A stretch of DNA of 64,000 nucleotides from Nemertoderma westbladi (lineage: Eukaryota; Xenacoelomorpha; Nemertodermatida; Nemertodermatidae): positions 17,583 through 81,582 of the forward strand of contig JAUCBJ010007609.1 of the NCBI GenBank assembly GCA_032718475.1, written 5' to 3'. Of the stretch, positions 10,971-21,689 are shown piece by piece (positions within the stretch are counted from its first letter, which is position 1; the number at the start of each line of letters is the position of its first letter). Under the pieces are notes generated by a model. The model had not been told where the DNA came from. It did no database searches and was given only the letters and a program-made list of their open reading frames with translations. Both the position numbers and the translations under genes were made by a program.

Positions 10971-12135
10971 ACACGAAGTGGGGCCTTCGCGCAGCACGTG
11001 AAATGAGTTAATGCTAAGTATCAACTCGAAAGGATTATAAAAACATAGGAGAAGATTTTCCCGGAAAACGTTAACCCTCTAGCGGGAGACTGGGTAACTG
11101 AAGAAGGAAGGATTAGTTTCCCTACAAAGCCACAGCCTATGGTCTATTACATATCTACCAAGTTTCCGATTGACGGATCATAAATAACGAAATGTTGGAA
11201 GGTTTTCACTTTCATACATTTAGCCCTCTAGCGGCATATTAAAGAACTACGGATCGATCACCTTCCTCACAAAGACGAGGCATGTGGTCTAGTACATACC
11301 GGTACTGTATATTCCAAAATTCAGCTTAAATAGATTAAGATCAAGGAATTCGCGAAGGTTATCACTTTCCTACATTTCGCCCTCTAGCGGCAGACTCGAA
11401 AACTCCGGACCGATTACTGTCCACACAAAGACTTAGGATGTCTTCTAGTACATATATGACAAGTTTCAGCTTGATCAGATCATAAATAACTAAATGGGAG
11501 ATTAATTTCACTTTCGGGACATTTTGCCCTCTAGCGGCAGGCGGCAGACTGGAGAGCTGCAGACAGATTAGCCTCCTTTGAAATTTACAGCTAATGGTCT
11601 AGTACATACTTCCCAAGTTTCAGCTTAAACGGATTAAAAGCAAAGAAATGGGTGGCCATTTAATGTTTAGACATGTGGCCCTCTAGCGGGAGACCATTGC
11701 ACTGATGGTGTCTGAAAGTCTCTCAAAAATCTCAACTTTTGCTCATATTGATACCTACAAATTTTCAACTTGGCAGCTTTAAATCCGACAAAGTTATTAG
11801 CATGTCAAAATCGTAACGACGACAACGATTTCACTTTCAGACCTTTGGCCCTCTAGCGGCAGACTGGAGAACTGCAGATGGATTCGCCTCCTTTGAAAGT
11901 CACAGCTAATGGTCTAATACATATCTGCCAAGTTTCAGCTTAAACGGATTAAAAGCAAAGAAATGGGAGGGCATTTAATGTTTAGACATGTGGCCCTCTA
12001 GCGTGAGACCATTGCACTGATGGTGTCTGAAAGTCTCTCAAAAATCTCAACTTTTGCTCATATTGATACCTACAAATTTTCAACTTGGCAGCTTTAAATC
12101 CGACAAAGTTATTAGCATGTCAAAATCGTAACGAC

Positions 12136-12197
<62 letters not shown>

Positions 12198-12276
12198 CAA
12201 CTATTTGCATAAATTGACCCACCCCCTAACAGTGTCAATTCGCTAAGGCTCCGCCAACTTCGTGGCTCGCCCCACA
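10971..12276 (-). mobile_element. Non-autonomous element (GTGGGGC family), copy A
   Basis: Bounded by ACACGAAGTGGGGCCTTCGC on the left and CACGAAG/GTGGGGC-type sequence (reverse complement) on the right. Inside are several diverged tandem modules, each with a CCCTCTAGCGG motif and the phrase AAGTTTCAGCTT, then a CGA triplet microsatellite at 12133-12200. Copies B (41075-42685) and C (43688-44209) share these parts. No transposase is encoded; the superfamily is unknown. Confidence 0.7.
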
Positions 12277-13929
12277 GTACCGCTTTCAAATAACGTCGTA
12301 TTGGTTCCTAATAGGATCCTATTAGGATCCAAGTCACTGATTCACTACTATTGGAGTTAGGATTTAATTGGAAATGAAATTTAGCCCAAATTCCAGACTT
12401 GGAGGCACTTAGGATTTGACTTGGATTTCATTAGGAATTTACTTGGAAATCGGCGCTTACTTTGATGTCTGGGAGGTTGACTGACTCAGACTATGCTTGT
12501 GCTGGTCTACTTCTTCTCTATCCTGTCAATCATTAAGATGTATAGAATGGACTAGACTCAGCCTAAAGTTTGCGTAGTGTTCAGTTCATTACATTGAGGT
12601 ATGGATATCGATGGAAGATTACACTCCTACTGTACCTTGTATTGCCAGCCTCTGACGTAAATAATATTTAAAACATATACTGTAATAGATGAAATCCACA
12701 CACATCAGCACATAGTTAACGTGTCCGTGGGCTGGTGGGCTCTGGAATAATTTGAAATCGTATTGAACTTACAAATAAATGTAGGATCACACACTGTATT
12801 TATTACTATTCTACATATTTTGAGTAATAAAGAGTAAAACACAATGTTTGTGTAATTATTAATAGAGTAAATATTAGTTTATTTTCATTTATTAGTTTAA
12901 TTAATAATTAGACAGGGGCTAAAACTGGGCGACTAAATAAATGTATGTAATATTGAATGCTATATTTGCTACACCCACAAAGCACATTACACTCTCCAAG
13001 CAGAATCCGCAACATGTCACAATTCGTATCGCTACCACTACGAAAAATAAATGACGTAACATCCTACAGACAGGAATTAACAGACCCTTATGAGTTTAGT
13101 GGCGGTTTGTAACAAACTTATCCTCTTGGCATATTGTTATTAATATTAATTATAAATTATATTTATTAAACCATGGAAATGGTAAAATCGCCAGATCTAC
13201 AAATTTCGCACAATAATTTAAATAAAATTATTAAAAGTTTGACGTCCGATTACAATCAGATTACGCTTTAGCAGCCCAACTACTTGTTGGCATACAATCT
13301 GTAATGTTAATCTATTTATTGGGTGATTATTTTCGGCTTAGGGCTTGTTCTATATTGATTTTGTTGGTGTGCGTACTTGTATATTGGCTGTGACGACATC
13401 TATTGGGTTGTAATTTTTATTGGTGGGCCGTAAGTTGATTATTGGGTTTATTTTTAGCTCGGTTATTATTGGTATGTACCTTTATACCTCGCCTGGGGCG
13501 GGCTCGGGTATTGCTTGGGGTGGGCGTACTTAGCTGCTATATTGGATATGTAAACACGATTGGCTTCTGTAAAGTTGTAGGATAACATGTGGCCATTATT
13601 GCTAGGTAACTCCATTGTTGCAAGGGTCAAACTGATTATAGCTCGTTTGCTTGTTTGCCTGTTGAAGTAATGTGCAGTTTGTTCGGTAATCCATTAACAC
13701 CTTTTATATTGGTTGAATTTCGGTGTATAAAAACTATAGTTATGGGATTCATTCTTCAGTAGCCTACGAACCCCAGCCAACTGTCATGCCATTTAATTAA
13801 ATGTTTTTGGTCCCGGCCGGACCGGTAATTTTATTATTATTATTAATGCAATATCCGCACGAATTTTTACTGTCTGATTGAAATTAAATAAAAATTAAAC
13901 CTCTGCACTGAATTATTTAACTGTTTTTC
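12277..13929. other. Intergenic AT-rich sequence
   Basis: No gene supported. It includes short ATT/TTA tracts and the palindromic TAATAGGATCCTATTA near 12310. Part of it may be intron of the myosin gene that follows. Confidence 0.4.
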
Positions 13930-14331
13930 TTTACGTTTATTATTATTATTATATTAGTCTATACTCAATCTTCCTCCATTATTAAACTACTTGTAAGGCG
14001 AGTATTAGATGCAGTAGTATATTATTATTATTATATTAGTCTATACTCAATCTTCCTCCATTATTAAACTACTTGTAATGCGAGTATTAGATGCAGTAGT
14101 ATATTATTATTATTATATTAGTCTATACTCAATCTTCCTCCATTATTAAACTACTTGTAATGCGAGTATTAGATGCAGTAGTATATTATTATTATTATTA
14201 TATTAGTCTATACTCAATCTTCCTTCATTATTAAACTACTGGTAAGGCGAGTATTAGATGCAGTAGTATATTATTATTATTATATTAGTCTATATACCGG
14301 TACTCAATCTTCCTCCATTATTAAACTAGAA
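13930..14331. repeat. About 82-bp tandem repeat ending at a putative acceptor
   Basis: Four to five copies (spacing 81-85 bp) of a unit with an ATT tract, AGTCTATACTCAATCTTCC and TTAAACTACTTGTAA. The last copy stops at TTAAACTAG, where AG is directly followed by the candidate exon at 14332. The pyrimidine-rich CTTCCTCC in each unit resembles a polypyrimidine tract. Confidence 0.8.
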
Positions 14332-14422
14332 TTTGTTGACGAGGAACTTGAATTTGTTGACGAGGAACTTGAATTTGTTGACGAAGAACTTAAGAAGCTC
14401 ACTGGGGTGGAACCAACTATCA
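14332..14422 (+). CDS. Candidate myosin tail exon with triplicated heptad
   Basis: An open frame of about 30 codons made of three EFVDEEL heptads (21-bp direct repeats) followed by KKLTGVEPTI. It lies between an acceptor-like TTAAACTAG and a strong donor CAT/GTAAGT at 14422/14423. If spliced to 14449 the frame joins NRGNALDEKRR, where other myosins have a similar acidic heptad (DELADE-like) just before. The intron would then be only 26 bp, which is very short for an animal. It could instead be an unrelated exon or a decayed duplicate. Confidence 0.35.
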
Positions 14423-14448
14423 TGTAAGTGCCTAATTAAATTAGCTAG

Positions 14449-14556
14449 TAACCGTGGCAACGCACTCGACGAGAAACGCCGACTCGAGTCGAAAATACAA
14501 CAGTTGGAAAACGATCTGGAGGAGGAGCAATCATACGTATCGCTGTTCCAAGAAAA
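14449..14556 (+). CDS. Myosin II heavy chain, coiled-coil exon
   Basis: Encodes NRGNALDEKRRLESKIQQ, LENDLEEEQSYVSLFQEK, the coiled-coil rod segment corresponding to the region about 150-200 residues from the C-terminus in non-muscle and smooth-muscle myosin II (family knowledge: [21 protein letters not shown]). The donor is AAGAAAA/GTTAGA at 14556/14557, phase 2. The 5' edge is uncertain: AG at 14443-14444 or 14447-14448 are both possible, and only the second joins in frame to the candidate exon at 14332. The rod dimerises and assembles filaments in the cytoplasm. Confidence 0.8.
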
Positions 14557-14653
14557 GTTAGAATGTTCAAATATCTATTTCTATCTAATAATATTTGTCG
14601 CTATCAGTTATTGTTTAAGTTTAGGTAATCCTACATCAAACTTTGTGTTGCAG

Positions 14654-15018
14654 GTCGAACAAGTCGCAGCAAGTACGCTATCAGCAAATACGCAATCATA
14701 CGCTGACCACTGCCCTAGCAACCGAACGATCTATCACGCAGAAGCTTGACAACGACAGACTCATGTTGGAACGACAGAATCGCGACCTCAAGCAGAAGCT
14801 GCAAGACTGCGATGAAACTCAGAAGTCGCGAATGAGAACAACGATCCAGGGACTGGAGCAGAAGCTCAACCAGGCCGAGGAGCAGTTGTCCGCCGAGTCC
14901 AGGGAGCGACAGGCCGCTAGTAAATCAAACAGAAAGTTAGAGAAGAAAATAAAAGATTTAATCTTTGAATCAAAAGAGGAAAGAAAGCAAGCTGATGTGT
15001 ACAAGGAGCAAGCTGATG
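14654..15018 (+). CDS. Myosin II heavy chain, rod exon (interrupted)
   Basis: After acceptor TTGTGTTGCAG (14643-14653) the frame joins exactly (Lys codon split over the intron) and encodes SNKSQQVRYQQIRNHTL, LERQNRDLKQKLQDCDETQK, LEQKLNQAEEQLSAESRERQ and KSNRKLEKKIKDL, ending KQADVYKEQAD. This matches the assembly-competent end of the non-muscle myosin II tail (ERQAACKQVRRTEKKLKD, NAEQYKDQAD in family members). Beyond about 15018 the sequence turns into an inverted copy of itself, and the natural frame is lost. The expected downstream part resumes at 15130. Confidence 0.85.
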
Positions 15019-15127
15019 TACACCTCCACCTACCTGCTCCTTGTACACATCAGCCTGCTCCTTGTACATATCAGCTTGGTTTCTTAAGTCTTTTGATTCA
15101 AAGATTAAATCTTTAACTTTCTTCTCT
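14936..15127. repeat. Inverted duplication within the myosin exon
   Basis: The forward arm (14936-15018) and the reverse arm (15027-15127) both encode the LEKK-KDLIFESK...QADVYKEQAD segment, the second on the minus strand. The reverse arm has diverged (QADMYKEQADVYKEQ) and carries one extra ADVYKEQ heptad. The palindrome splits the rod coding sequence, so either this allele is broken or the assembly joined two haplotypes wrongly. Confidence 0.8.
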
Positions 15128-15129
15128 AA

Positions 15130-15455
15130 CGCATCTAAGAGAAACTTAGAGGAAGAAGTAACGAGGGTGAACGCATCTAAGAGAAAATTACAGAGGGAGT
15201 TGGAAGAAACAGAGGAAGAAGTAACGAGGGTGAACGCATCTAAGAGAAGTTACAGAGGGAGTTGGAAGAAACAGAGGAAGAAGTAACGAGGGTGAACGCA
15301 TCTAAGAGAAAATTACAGAGGGAGTTGGAAGAAACAGAGGAAGAAGTAACGAGGGTGAACGCATCTAAGAGAAAGTTACAGAGGATGTTGGACGATGTTA
15401 CGGAACAGAATGACACGTTACAGATGGAAGTTACAACTCTACGTAGCAAAGCCAG
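15130..15455 (+). CDS. Myosin II heavy chain, rod exon with 63-bp tandem duplications
   Basis: Encodes the last coiled-coil stretch: NASKRKLQRELEETEEEVTR repeated, then VTEQNDTLQMEVTTLRSKAR. Family members have this segment once (RANASRRKLQRELED, then NREVSSLKNKLR). Here units lie at 15130-15171 (42 bp), 15172-15234 (63), 15235-15296 (62), 15297-15359 (63) and a final divergent unit. 63 bp is three heptads and 42 bp two, so most copies keep coiled-coil register. The 62-bp unit has lost one base in its AAAA tract and breaks the frame. The donor is GCCAG/GTTGG at 15455/15456. Confidence 0.8.
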
Positions 15456-16527
15456 GTTGGTTGATTTCAAATATAGTGATATATAGATAGAATACAACGC
15501 TAACTACACTAACCAAATCACACTAGGTATGTTACTTCTAGCTATGCTACCACTAACTGCCCTAAGTATGCTACCACCACTAACCACACTAGCTATGCTA
15601 CCACTAACCACACTAGCTATGCTACCACTAACCACACTGGCTATGCTACCACTAACTGCCCTAAGTATGCTACCACCACTAACCACACTAGTTGTGCTAT
15701 TACTAACCGCACTAGCTATGCTACCACTAACCACACTGGCTATGCTACCACTAACCGCACTAGCTATGCTACCACTAACCTCACTAGCTATGCTACCACT
15801 AACCACACTAGCTATGCTACCACTAACCACACTAGCTATGCTACCACTAACCACACTGGCTATGCTACCACTAACTGCCCTAAGTATGCTACCACCACTA
15901 ACCACACTAGTTGTGCTACCACTAACCTCACTAGCTATGCTACCACTAACCACACTGGCTATGCTACCACTAACCACACTAGCTATGCTACCACTAACCA
16001 CACTAGCTATGCTACCACTAACCTCACTAGCTATGCTACCACTAACCACACTAGCTATGCTACCACTAACCACACTAGCTATGCTACCACTAACCACACT
16101 AGCTATGCTACCACTAACCACACTAGCTATGCTACCACTAACCACACTGGCTATGCTACCACTAACCACACTGGCTATGCTACCACTAACCACACTGGCT
16201 ATGCTACCACTAACCACACTAGCTATGCTACCACTAACCACACTAGCTATGCTACCACTAACCGCACTAGCTATGCTACCACTAACCACACTGGCTATGC
16301 TACCACTAACCACACTAGCTATGCTACCACTAACCACACTGGCTATGCTACCACTAACCACACTGGCTATGCTACCACTAACCTCACTAGCTATGCTACC
16401 ACTAACCACACTAGCTATGCTACCACTAACCACACTGGCTATGCTACCACTAACCGCACTAGCTATGCTACCACTAACCGCACTAGCTATGCTCCCACTA
16501 ACCGCACGTTGTGTGTATCCTTTCTAG
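15456..16527 (+). repeat. 24-bp intronic minisatellite of branch-point/acceptor-like units
   Basis: The last myosin intron. From 15530 to 16505 it is about 40 copies of a 24-bp unit, CCACTAACCACACTAG plus CTATGCTA. Each unit has a branch-point consensus (CTAAC) about 10 bases before a TAG, i.e. a miniature 3' splice site. The same CACTAACC also precedes the true acceptor TTTCTAG at 16521-16527. A first, divergent unit has AG/GTATGT at 15526/15527. The 332- and 309-residue ORFs over this array on the two strands are repeat artefacts, because the unit has no stop in these frames. Confidence 0.9.
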
Positions 16528-16627
16528 GGGCGGCGGCGGCAGGTCCGCTCCATCTTGATCCTACGCTCATCGACGCACCGCCGCTGCAGACACCAGCGAC
16601 GGTGGGGACACATCCGACGGTGACTAA
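16528..16627 (+). CDS. Myosin II heavy chain, last exon (non-helical tailpiece)
   Basis: Following acceptor TTTCTAG, the phase set by the previous exon gives R-GGGGRSAPS and then TGA at 16556-16558. Continuing in the same frame gives SYAHRRTAAADTSDGGDTSD and ends GD-TAA at 16625-16627. The acidic Ser/Asp ending resembles the phosphorylatable tailpiece of non-muscle myosins, which usually carries acidic Ser sites. So either the protein ends at TGA with a 10-residue tail, or TGA is a premature or readthrough stop. AATAAA at 16711-16716 is a fitting polyadenylation signal. Confidence 0.65.
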
Positions 16628-16710
16628 GATTAGTTGCCTAGCAACCAGACACACAAACTATTCCCGCACATGGCTGCTCTTATTCTGCTGAAGCTTCATT
16701 GGTTCTGGTT

Positions 16711-16716
16711 AATAAA
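16711..16716 (+). terminator. Polyadenylation signal of the myosin gene
   Basis: AATAAA 84 bases after the TAA of the last exon and followed by TTGTTGTG, a GT-rich downstream element. Confidence 0.55.
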
Positions 16717-16730
16717 TTAATTGTTGTGCC

Positions 16731-16960
16731 TAAAAACCTGTTTTAAACAAATGACCCCACCCATACCAACCTGCTGTCAATATGTGTGCTGTAAATATCA
16801 AACTGATATCATTATTAAATACTAAAAAATTGCTACCAATTCTAGACATGGGACAGACAGCAGGTTGGTATGGGTGGGGTCATCTGTTTAAAACAGGTTT
16901 TTAGTATTTAATAATCAGTTTGATATTTAGTATTTAATGATATCAGTATAAGTCTGCCAA
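16731..16960. repeat. Imperfect palindrome after the myosin gene
   Basis: CCTAAAAACCTGTTTTAAAC through CAACCTGCTGTC (16730-16783) recurs as its reverse complement at 16855-16905. ATCAAACTGATATCATTA-type sequence (16797-16830) also recurs inverted at 16905-16945. It may be a foldback element. No ORF. Confidence 0.7.
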
Positions 16961-17239
16961 ATGGGGGTATTAATTATATATCGTGTGCAAATTAATTAGT
17001 TTGGTATTAATTAATAATTGTTATTGGGGTTCTTTATTAATTAATTTGTGCTGGTGTGTCTATTACTTGTGCTTGCGAATTTATGCTGAGTTTGTAATTA
17101 ATTAATCCGCTTTCTCATCTAATTATCTAACAATCTTTTAGGTGGGCCATAATTTTTGGTTTCTATATTTTAATATTATTATTGTAGGCCTACAATATTT
17201 GCCATAACTTAGCTCAACCATTATTTGATTTCCTGAAAC

Positions 17240-17360
17240 TTAAATTATAACCATTCCTATATTGCATGAAGCTTGTTATAGTGATAGTATATATTTAATT
17301 AATTAAACCATCCTAATATCATATTCCACAAATAGAATGAAAATCCAGAAATATCCTAGT
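17240..17360. repeat. Dispersed repeat, copy 1 (second copy 19915-20025)
   Basis: About 105 bp starting ATTCCTATATTGCATGAAGC and ending with AATGAAAATCCAGAAATATC is present almost identically at 19915-20025. It is probably a fragment of an unclassified interspersed element. Confidence 0.65.
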
Positions 17361-19914
17361 GTGGTGCCAGTGTTGTTGTAGGTTTAGAAGTCTATTGATT
17401 TTCGTCTCCTTTGGTATGAATCACATACGTAAAGGTTTTGGTTAATAGCTAAAGAAATTATTGTTAAAAACCAATAATTAGCGACCCAATCATTCAATTA
17501 AGAGTCCCTATTAGAGCTTGTGACGTCACATCATTATGATTTTTTATAAATAGTTTTCATTAATAACATTCACTGGATGTAAAATGTTATTTGTATTGAT
17601 TTCGGTTTATGATTTAATGATAAATTATCGACTATATTGTGGATATTGTTTGGTTTCAATTATTTGACGCGATTTTAGGAAATTCAGCGTTTGAATCATT
17701 CCAAGATAGACTATTTATCCGTATTAATAATTGTATTGGCGTAGAAACTTGTGCGGAATTATTTACGCCCCCTAGTGACGCGGTAGCCCAACGATTTACT
17801 ATGCCCAGCTCCATCTAGTGGTATTTTGTTATATTGCCGAATTCTTTGGGTGTGTTTGTGTCCGACGCTAGGCGGATTTTAGCTTAGGTATATCAAATAA
17901 TTTCCACGTACATTGTCTTGTCTCTTTTGTCAGCTATATATGTTATTATAAAATAATTATATTATTATATTTACTATTATATTATTTACAGTGATTTGAG
18001 TATTATAATATTGGATACAGAATGACGTCACTTTAACTTTTTGTTATGTTTATTGAAGGCGCACATCACAATTGGAAAATAAAAGGTTGTGGAAATATAC
18101 ATTCTGAAAATCGCGAATTCATACAACAAGGGAGACAACCCCCCCCCCCCCCCCCCATTTTTGCGGTTGCTAATATAATTGTGCTACAGCCACGTTTTAT
18201 TTACTACCTCTAACAACTATTATAGTCCAAAATTCAGTGACCCTTGTGGTGTAATAATTAATGTTTGCAAAATGTTACCCATCGGGGACAACATTATTGT
18301 GTTACCCAGTGTAAAATTTATATGACATATGGTGCATATGTATTACACCGGGGACAGTCTACCAAATTTGTCATTATTGCGCGGTTGACACTATTATTGT
18401 TGTTACCTAGTATATTTAACTGAGCTGCTGAGTGCTGATGGTGGACCGGACCCCATCTCCATATACGAGCTCTACAAAATGTATTACGAACACAATGTGA
18501 ATACTAGCTCCTATTGTAACACCGCTATAAGATAGAGTCTTTGAAGGAATGTAATTTGGTGGGGTTGAATTAAAACATTACGGTGCGATATACAGAAAAG
18601 TGCCTGTCGTATTCGCCCAAATACGGCAGTATAACTCTGGGTTCAGAGAACGTGTACATATTGACAGGCGGCAATCCCCTGATACATTACCAAGCATGTG
18701 TTTGATATAAATATTAGATTTCTACTTCCATACAATTCTCATTGATTCCGCAGGTCAATGTTATAATTAAAACAGTCAATTTGATATATTCTTCCGATTC
18801 CATAGGCGGCTTACACACCAACTCCCACCCTACAGCCCTATTTATCCCAATCCATCAATTTTTGTCACAGGTGTGGTCTGAGGATACTACATTATACAAA
18901 ATGAGTTTTCCATCCTGATAACTCTGTTTAATTTGACAATGTTTATAATAATAACTTCACCTCGATCCATATACCATAAGCATCAAACAGTCTTGCAATG
19001 TAATAAATCTGCCCAATAACTCATTGAACCGGAAGGACGCCCCGGGCTGACAACATAAATCAAAGCTAAAGTAAACATTATCTCTCCTTCATAGACTTAT
19101 GTCTTCAATATACTACCCAGAGATAGTCAGTCCCAGGCTATACAAAATTAGTTACCTCGGAGCCAGCAGCTACTACAGAGTATTACATAACACAAATCCA
19201 TTTACTATAACATTGCCTTTCTTTCCATTTCTTTGTCACATTTTCTCAGTTACCCCCCCCCCCCCCCCCCCCCCCACACCCCACCCCTAAGCAGTCTCAT
19301 CAAACCACCTGAATTATTGCAGGAGTTAAAAGTATCACATTGTCCTAATCCAAATCAACTTGAGATACAAAGAGCAACGTTTATTTATTTATTTTTCAGA
19401 TACATCGCCAACACTTTCTTCTTTATGCTCATATTAAGTATACCGTAAAAACTCTTAACCCAGTGGCTCCCTACTGTAAGAAATGTACATACGCCAAATG
19501 TCAATATGTGCGCCGCCTCGTCGGATTCCGAGTGGCCCACACCCGCCCAGGTGTGCCCACTGCGGATCTTCCGTAGTAAACCAATTTGGCCAGGTCAAAT
19601 CCAAACATTCACTGGAGATCACCAAATGGGGCGCTATGTGAAGTACCGTGCAGACACGATGATACAGAAAAGTAGCAAAACTGGATTAATTTTTTTGTAA
19701 ATAAATAAAGTTTCTCAAAACCCAACGTTTTATAGGACTATTATTCGATAAAATAAAAGTAAGCGGAAAATATCGCTATTTTCACTCATTATAAATTTAG
19801 CGAAATTCAACTATTCTGTACGAGTGGTTGAGTTTTACACGAGCCGGCAGGTTTTTGGCACGAGCGAAGCGAATGTTAAAATGCCAACGAGATTTTTTTT
19901 TTTCAGAAAAAATA
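17361..19914. other. Intergenic sequence with C-homopolymers
   Basis: No gene recognised. Long C runs lie at 18139-18156 and 19252-19275. The ORF at 19233-19448 depends on the C run and is not credible. The rest is AT-rich without visible repeat structure. Confidence 0.45.
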
Positions 19915-20025
19915 ACCATTCCTATATTGCATGAAGCTTGTTATAATGATAGTATATATTTAATTTATTAAACCATCCTAATATCATATTCCACAAATAG
20001 AATGAAAATCCAGAAATATCCAGAA
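19915..20025. repeat. Dispersed repeat, copy 2
   Basis: Nearly identical to 17240-17360 in the same orientation. Confidence 0.65.
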
Positions 20026-20812
20026 ATAAATTTGTACGTTTTTGTCCGTCTTTTTTGAAATTTTATTTCCGAAATGTTTAATTCGACAACGCGGGTAGGA
20101 ATCCACTAATTCTTTTATGAAACTCGTAGAAGACCATTGGGGCTACGTTCCTATCGAATGGGGGTACAAAAAATATGTCGGCAATAGGGGCCAAAAAGGG
20201 CCAGAATTTGTAAAGTAGTTTTTATCGAATAATTTTTTATTTTTAACTTTAGTTGGTTAAGGTACATTCTATACAGTCAATATCCATACGGGGAATTCAA
20301 ATATGCTATCGGTTTTGCTCCAAGGATGATATTAAAAAAATGAGGGCCAAAATTATAATTTCGCGCTTCAAACTTGCTTCGCGGGAAATCGTCTAGCTCG
20401 AAAACTACTTAACTTACGGGAGATTTGTTTACACAGACTTATAGTGCGTTCAATTATCTATCTAACAGCGTTAATCACAGCGCCGGAGGTATTATAAAAC
20501 TGGAGCGGCAGGCGATCGTGTGAAATATAATATTTATAAAAAGGGACGAAAATTTTTTTTTTTTAACAAATCGCTATTCCATTATAATTTAGCGTATTGC
20601 GCCAAAAGTACCTGTAAAAATATCGCGTTATTTTCGCCCTTTTTTTTAATTTTTTTGGGGCCAAAAATAACCCCTTCTCAAAAGATTAAGAAAAAAATTA
20701 CGGCAAAGAATATACCAATTTTATTGAATTTGGACCACCAGAACCGAAGTTAGAGCGATTTTAGTGAAAAAATAAAAATAATTTTTTTTTACAAAAAAAT
20801 TAAGAATGGTCA

Positions 20813-20885
20813 GGTCAATATTGGATTTCGAACCCGCGAACTTAGGTTTCATTAACGTGATTGATAACCACTAGACCATGTGACC
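20813..20885 (-). repeat. tRNA-like sequence (tRNA pseudogene or SINE head)
   Basis: A 73-base minus-strand stretch starts GGTCACATGGTCTAGTGGTT (A-box-like) and has GCGGGTTCGAAATCC (B box), ending TGACC. Ends pair over five of seven positions. The D, anticodon and T stems do not pair properly, so it is not a working tRNA. It keeps the two internal pol III promoter boxes at normal spacing, as tRNA-derived SINEs do. Confidence 0.45.
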
Positions 20886-21689
20886 AAGAGAGTTTGAAAT
20901 TTTCGAGTGACTATTTTTAAACATAAATAACTTCGGTTCTACAGGGCCGTTTAATCTGAAACTTTTTTCATTGGATAGAGGATAGATTGTAGTGTGTGAA
21001 ATAGGATACAACTTGGGAAAAGACTTATGTGCACTTAGTGCAAAATGCACTTAAATAGTGAACATTTTTTCGATATTTCAAACACTATTATTTCCAGTTC
21101 TATTAATCGTAGAATGTTATTTTTTGGATTAAAATGTAGTTTGGAATGATTTATAACTATAATCGTAACATTTGTTTAACTTTTTATGTCTATAAAGTGA
21201 CTTAAAATGTCCATGAATATGGTCCAAAATCGCAAATCCAGATTTATTAAATTGGATTTTTGACACTTTTAGCGACTGACACTTGATCATACACCATCGT
21301 AGATCGGTAGAGGATAAACATAAGTTTGTTAAATAAGAGCCACCATTACGATCTGCTAAAGTGCATTTGTACAAATAAGTGTGCAAAAGTGCAAATTTTT
21401 TAATAAGGTCAAATTATATAGTATTGGGTTCTTTTCTTTGCAGATACTTTATTTTCATATTAATATGTTGTTTGAACCTTACTGAGCGCATTAGTGGATA
21501 TGCGTACAAATAACCGGCCCTTATGAGGCTTCGATTGGGTAAATTAATAAAACATAAGGTTGTATAGTATAATATTCTAAAAACCAGTGTGATGTTAAAT
21601 GCACTTTAAATAATAAATAGAAATCAAATAACAATTGGACCACACAATTAAAAACTCGCACAATTTTGTACTTATTATATCGCTTCAAA

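Noticed and set aside
12080-12289. Arg-rich ORFs here and at 40924-41277 and 44016-44291
   Set aside because: Come from CGA/GTC triplet microsatellites inside the GTGGGGC-family elements.
15504-16527. Two long overlapping ORFs (332 and 309 codons) on opposite strands
   Set aside because: Both are translations of the 24-bp intronic array, whose unit happens to lack stops; they lie between a myosin donor and acceptor.
20813-20885. Functional tRNA gene
   Set aside because: A and B boxes are present but D, anticodon and T stems do not pair, so only a tRNA-like relic is supported.
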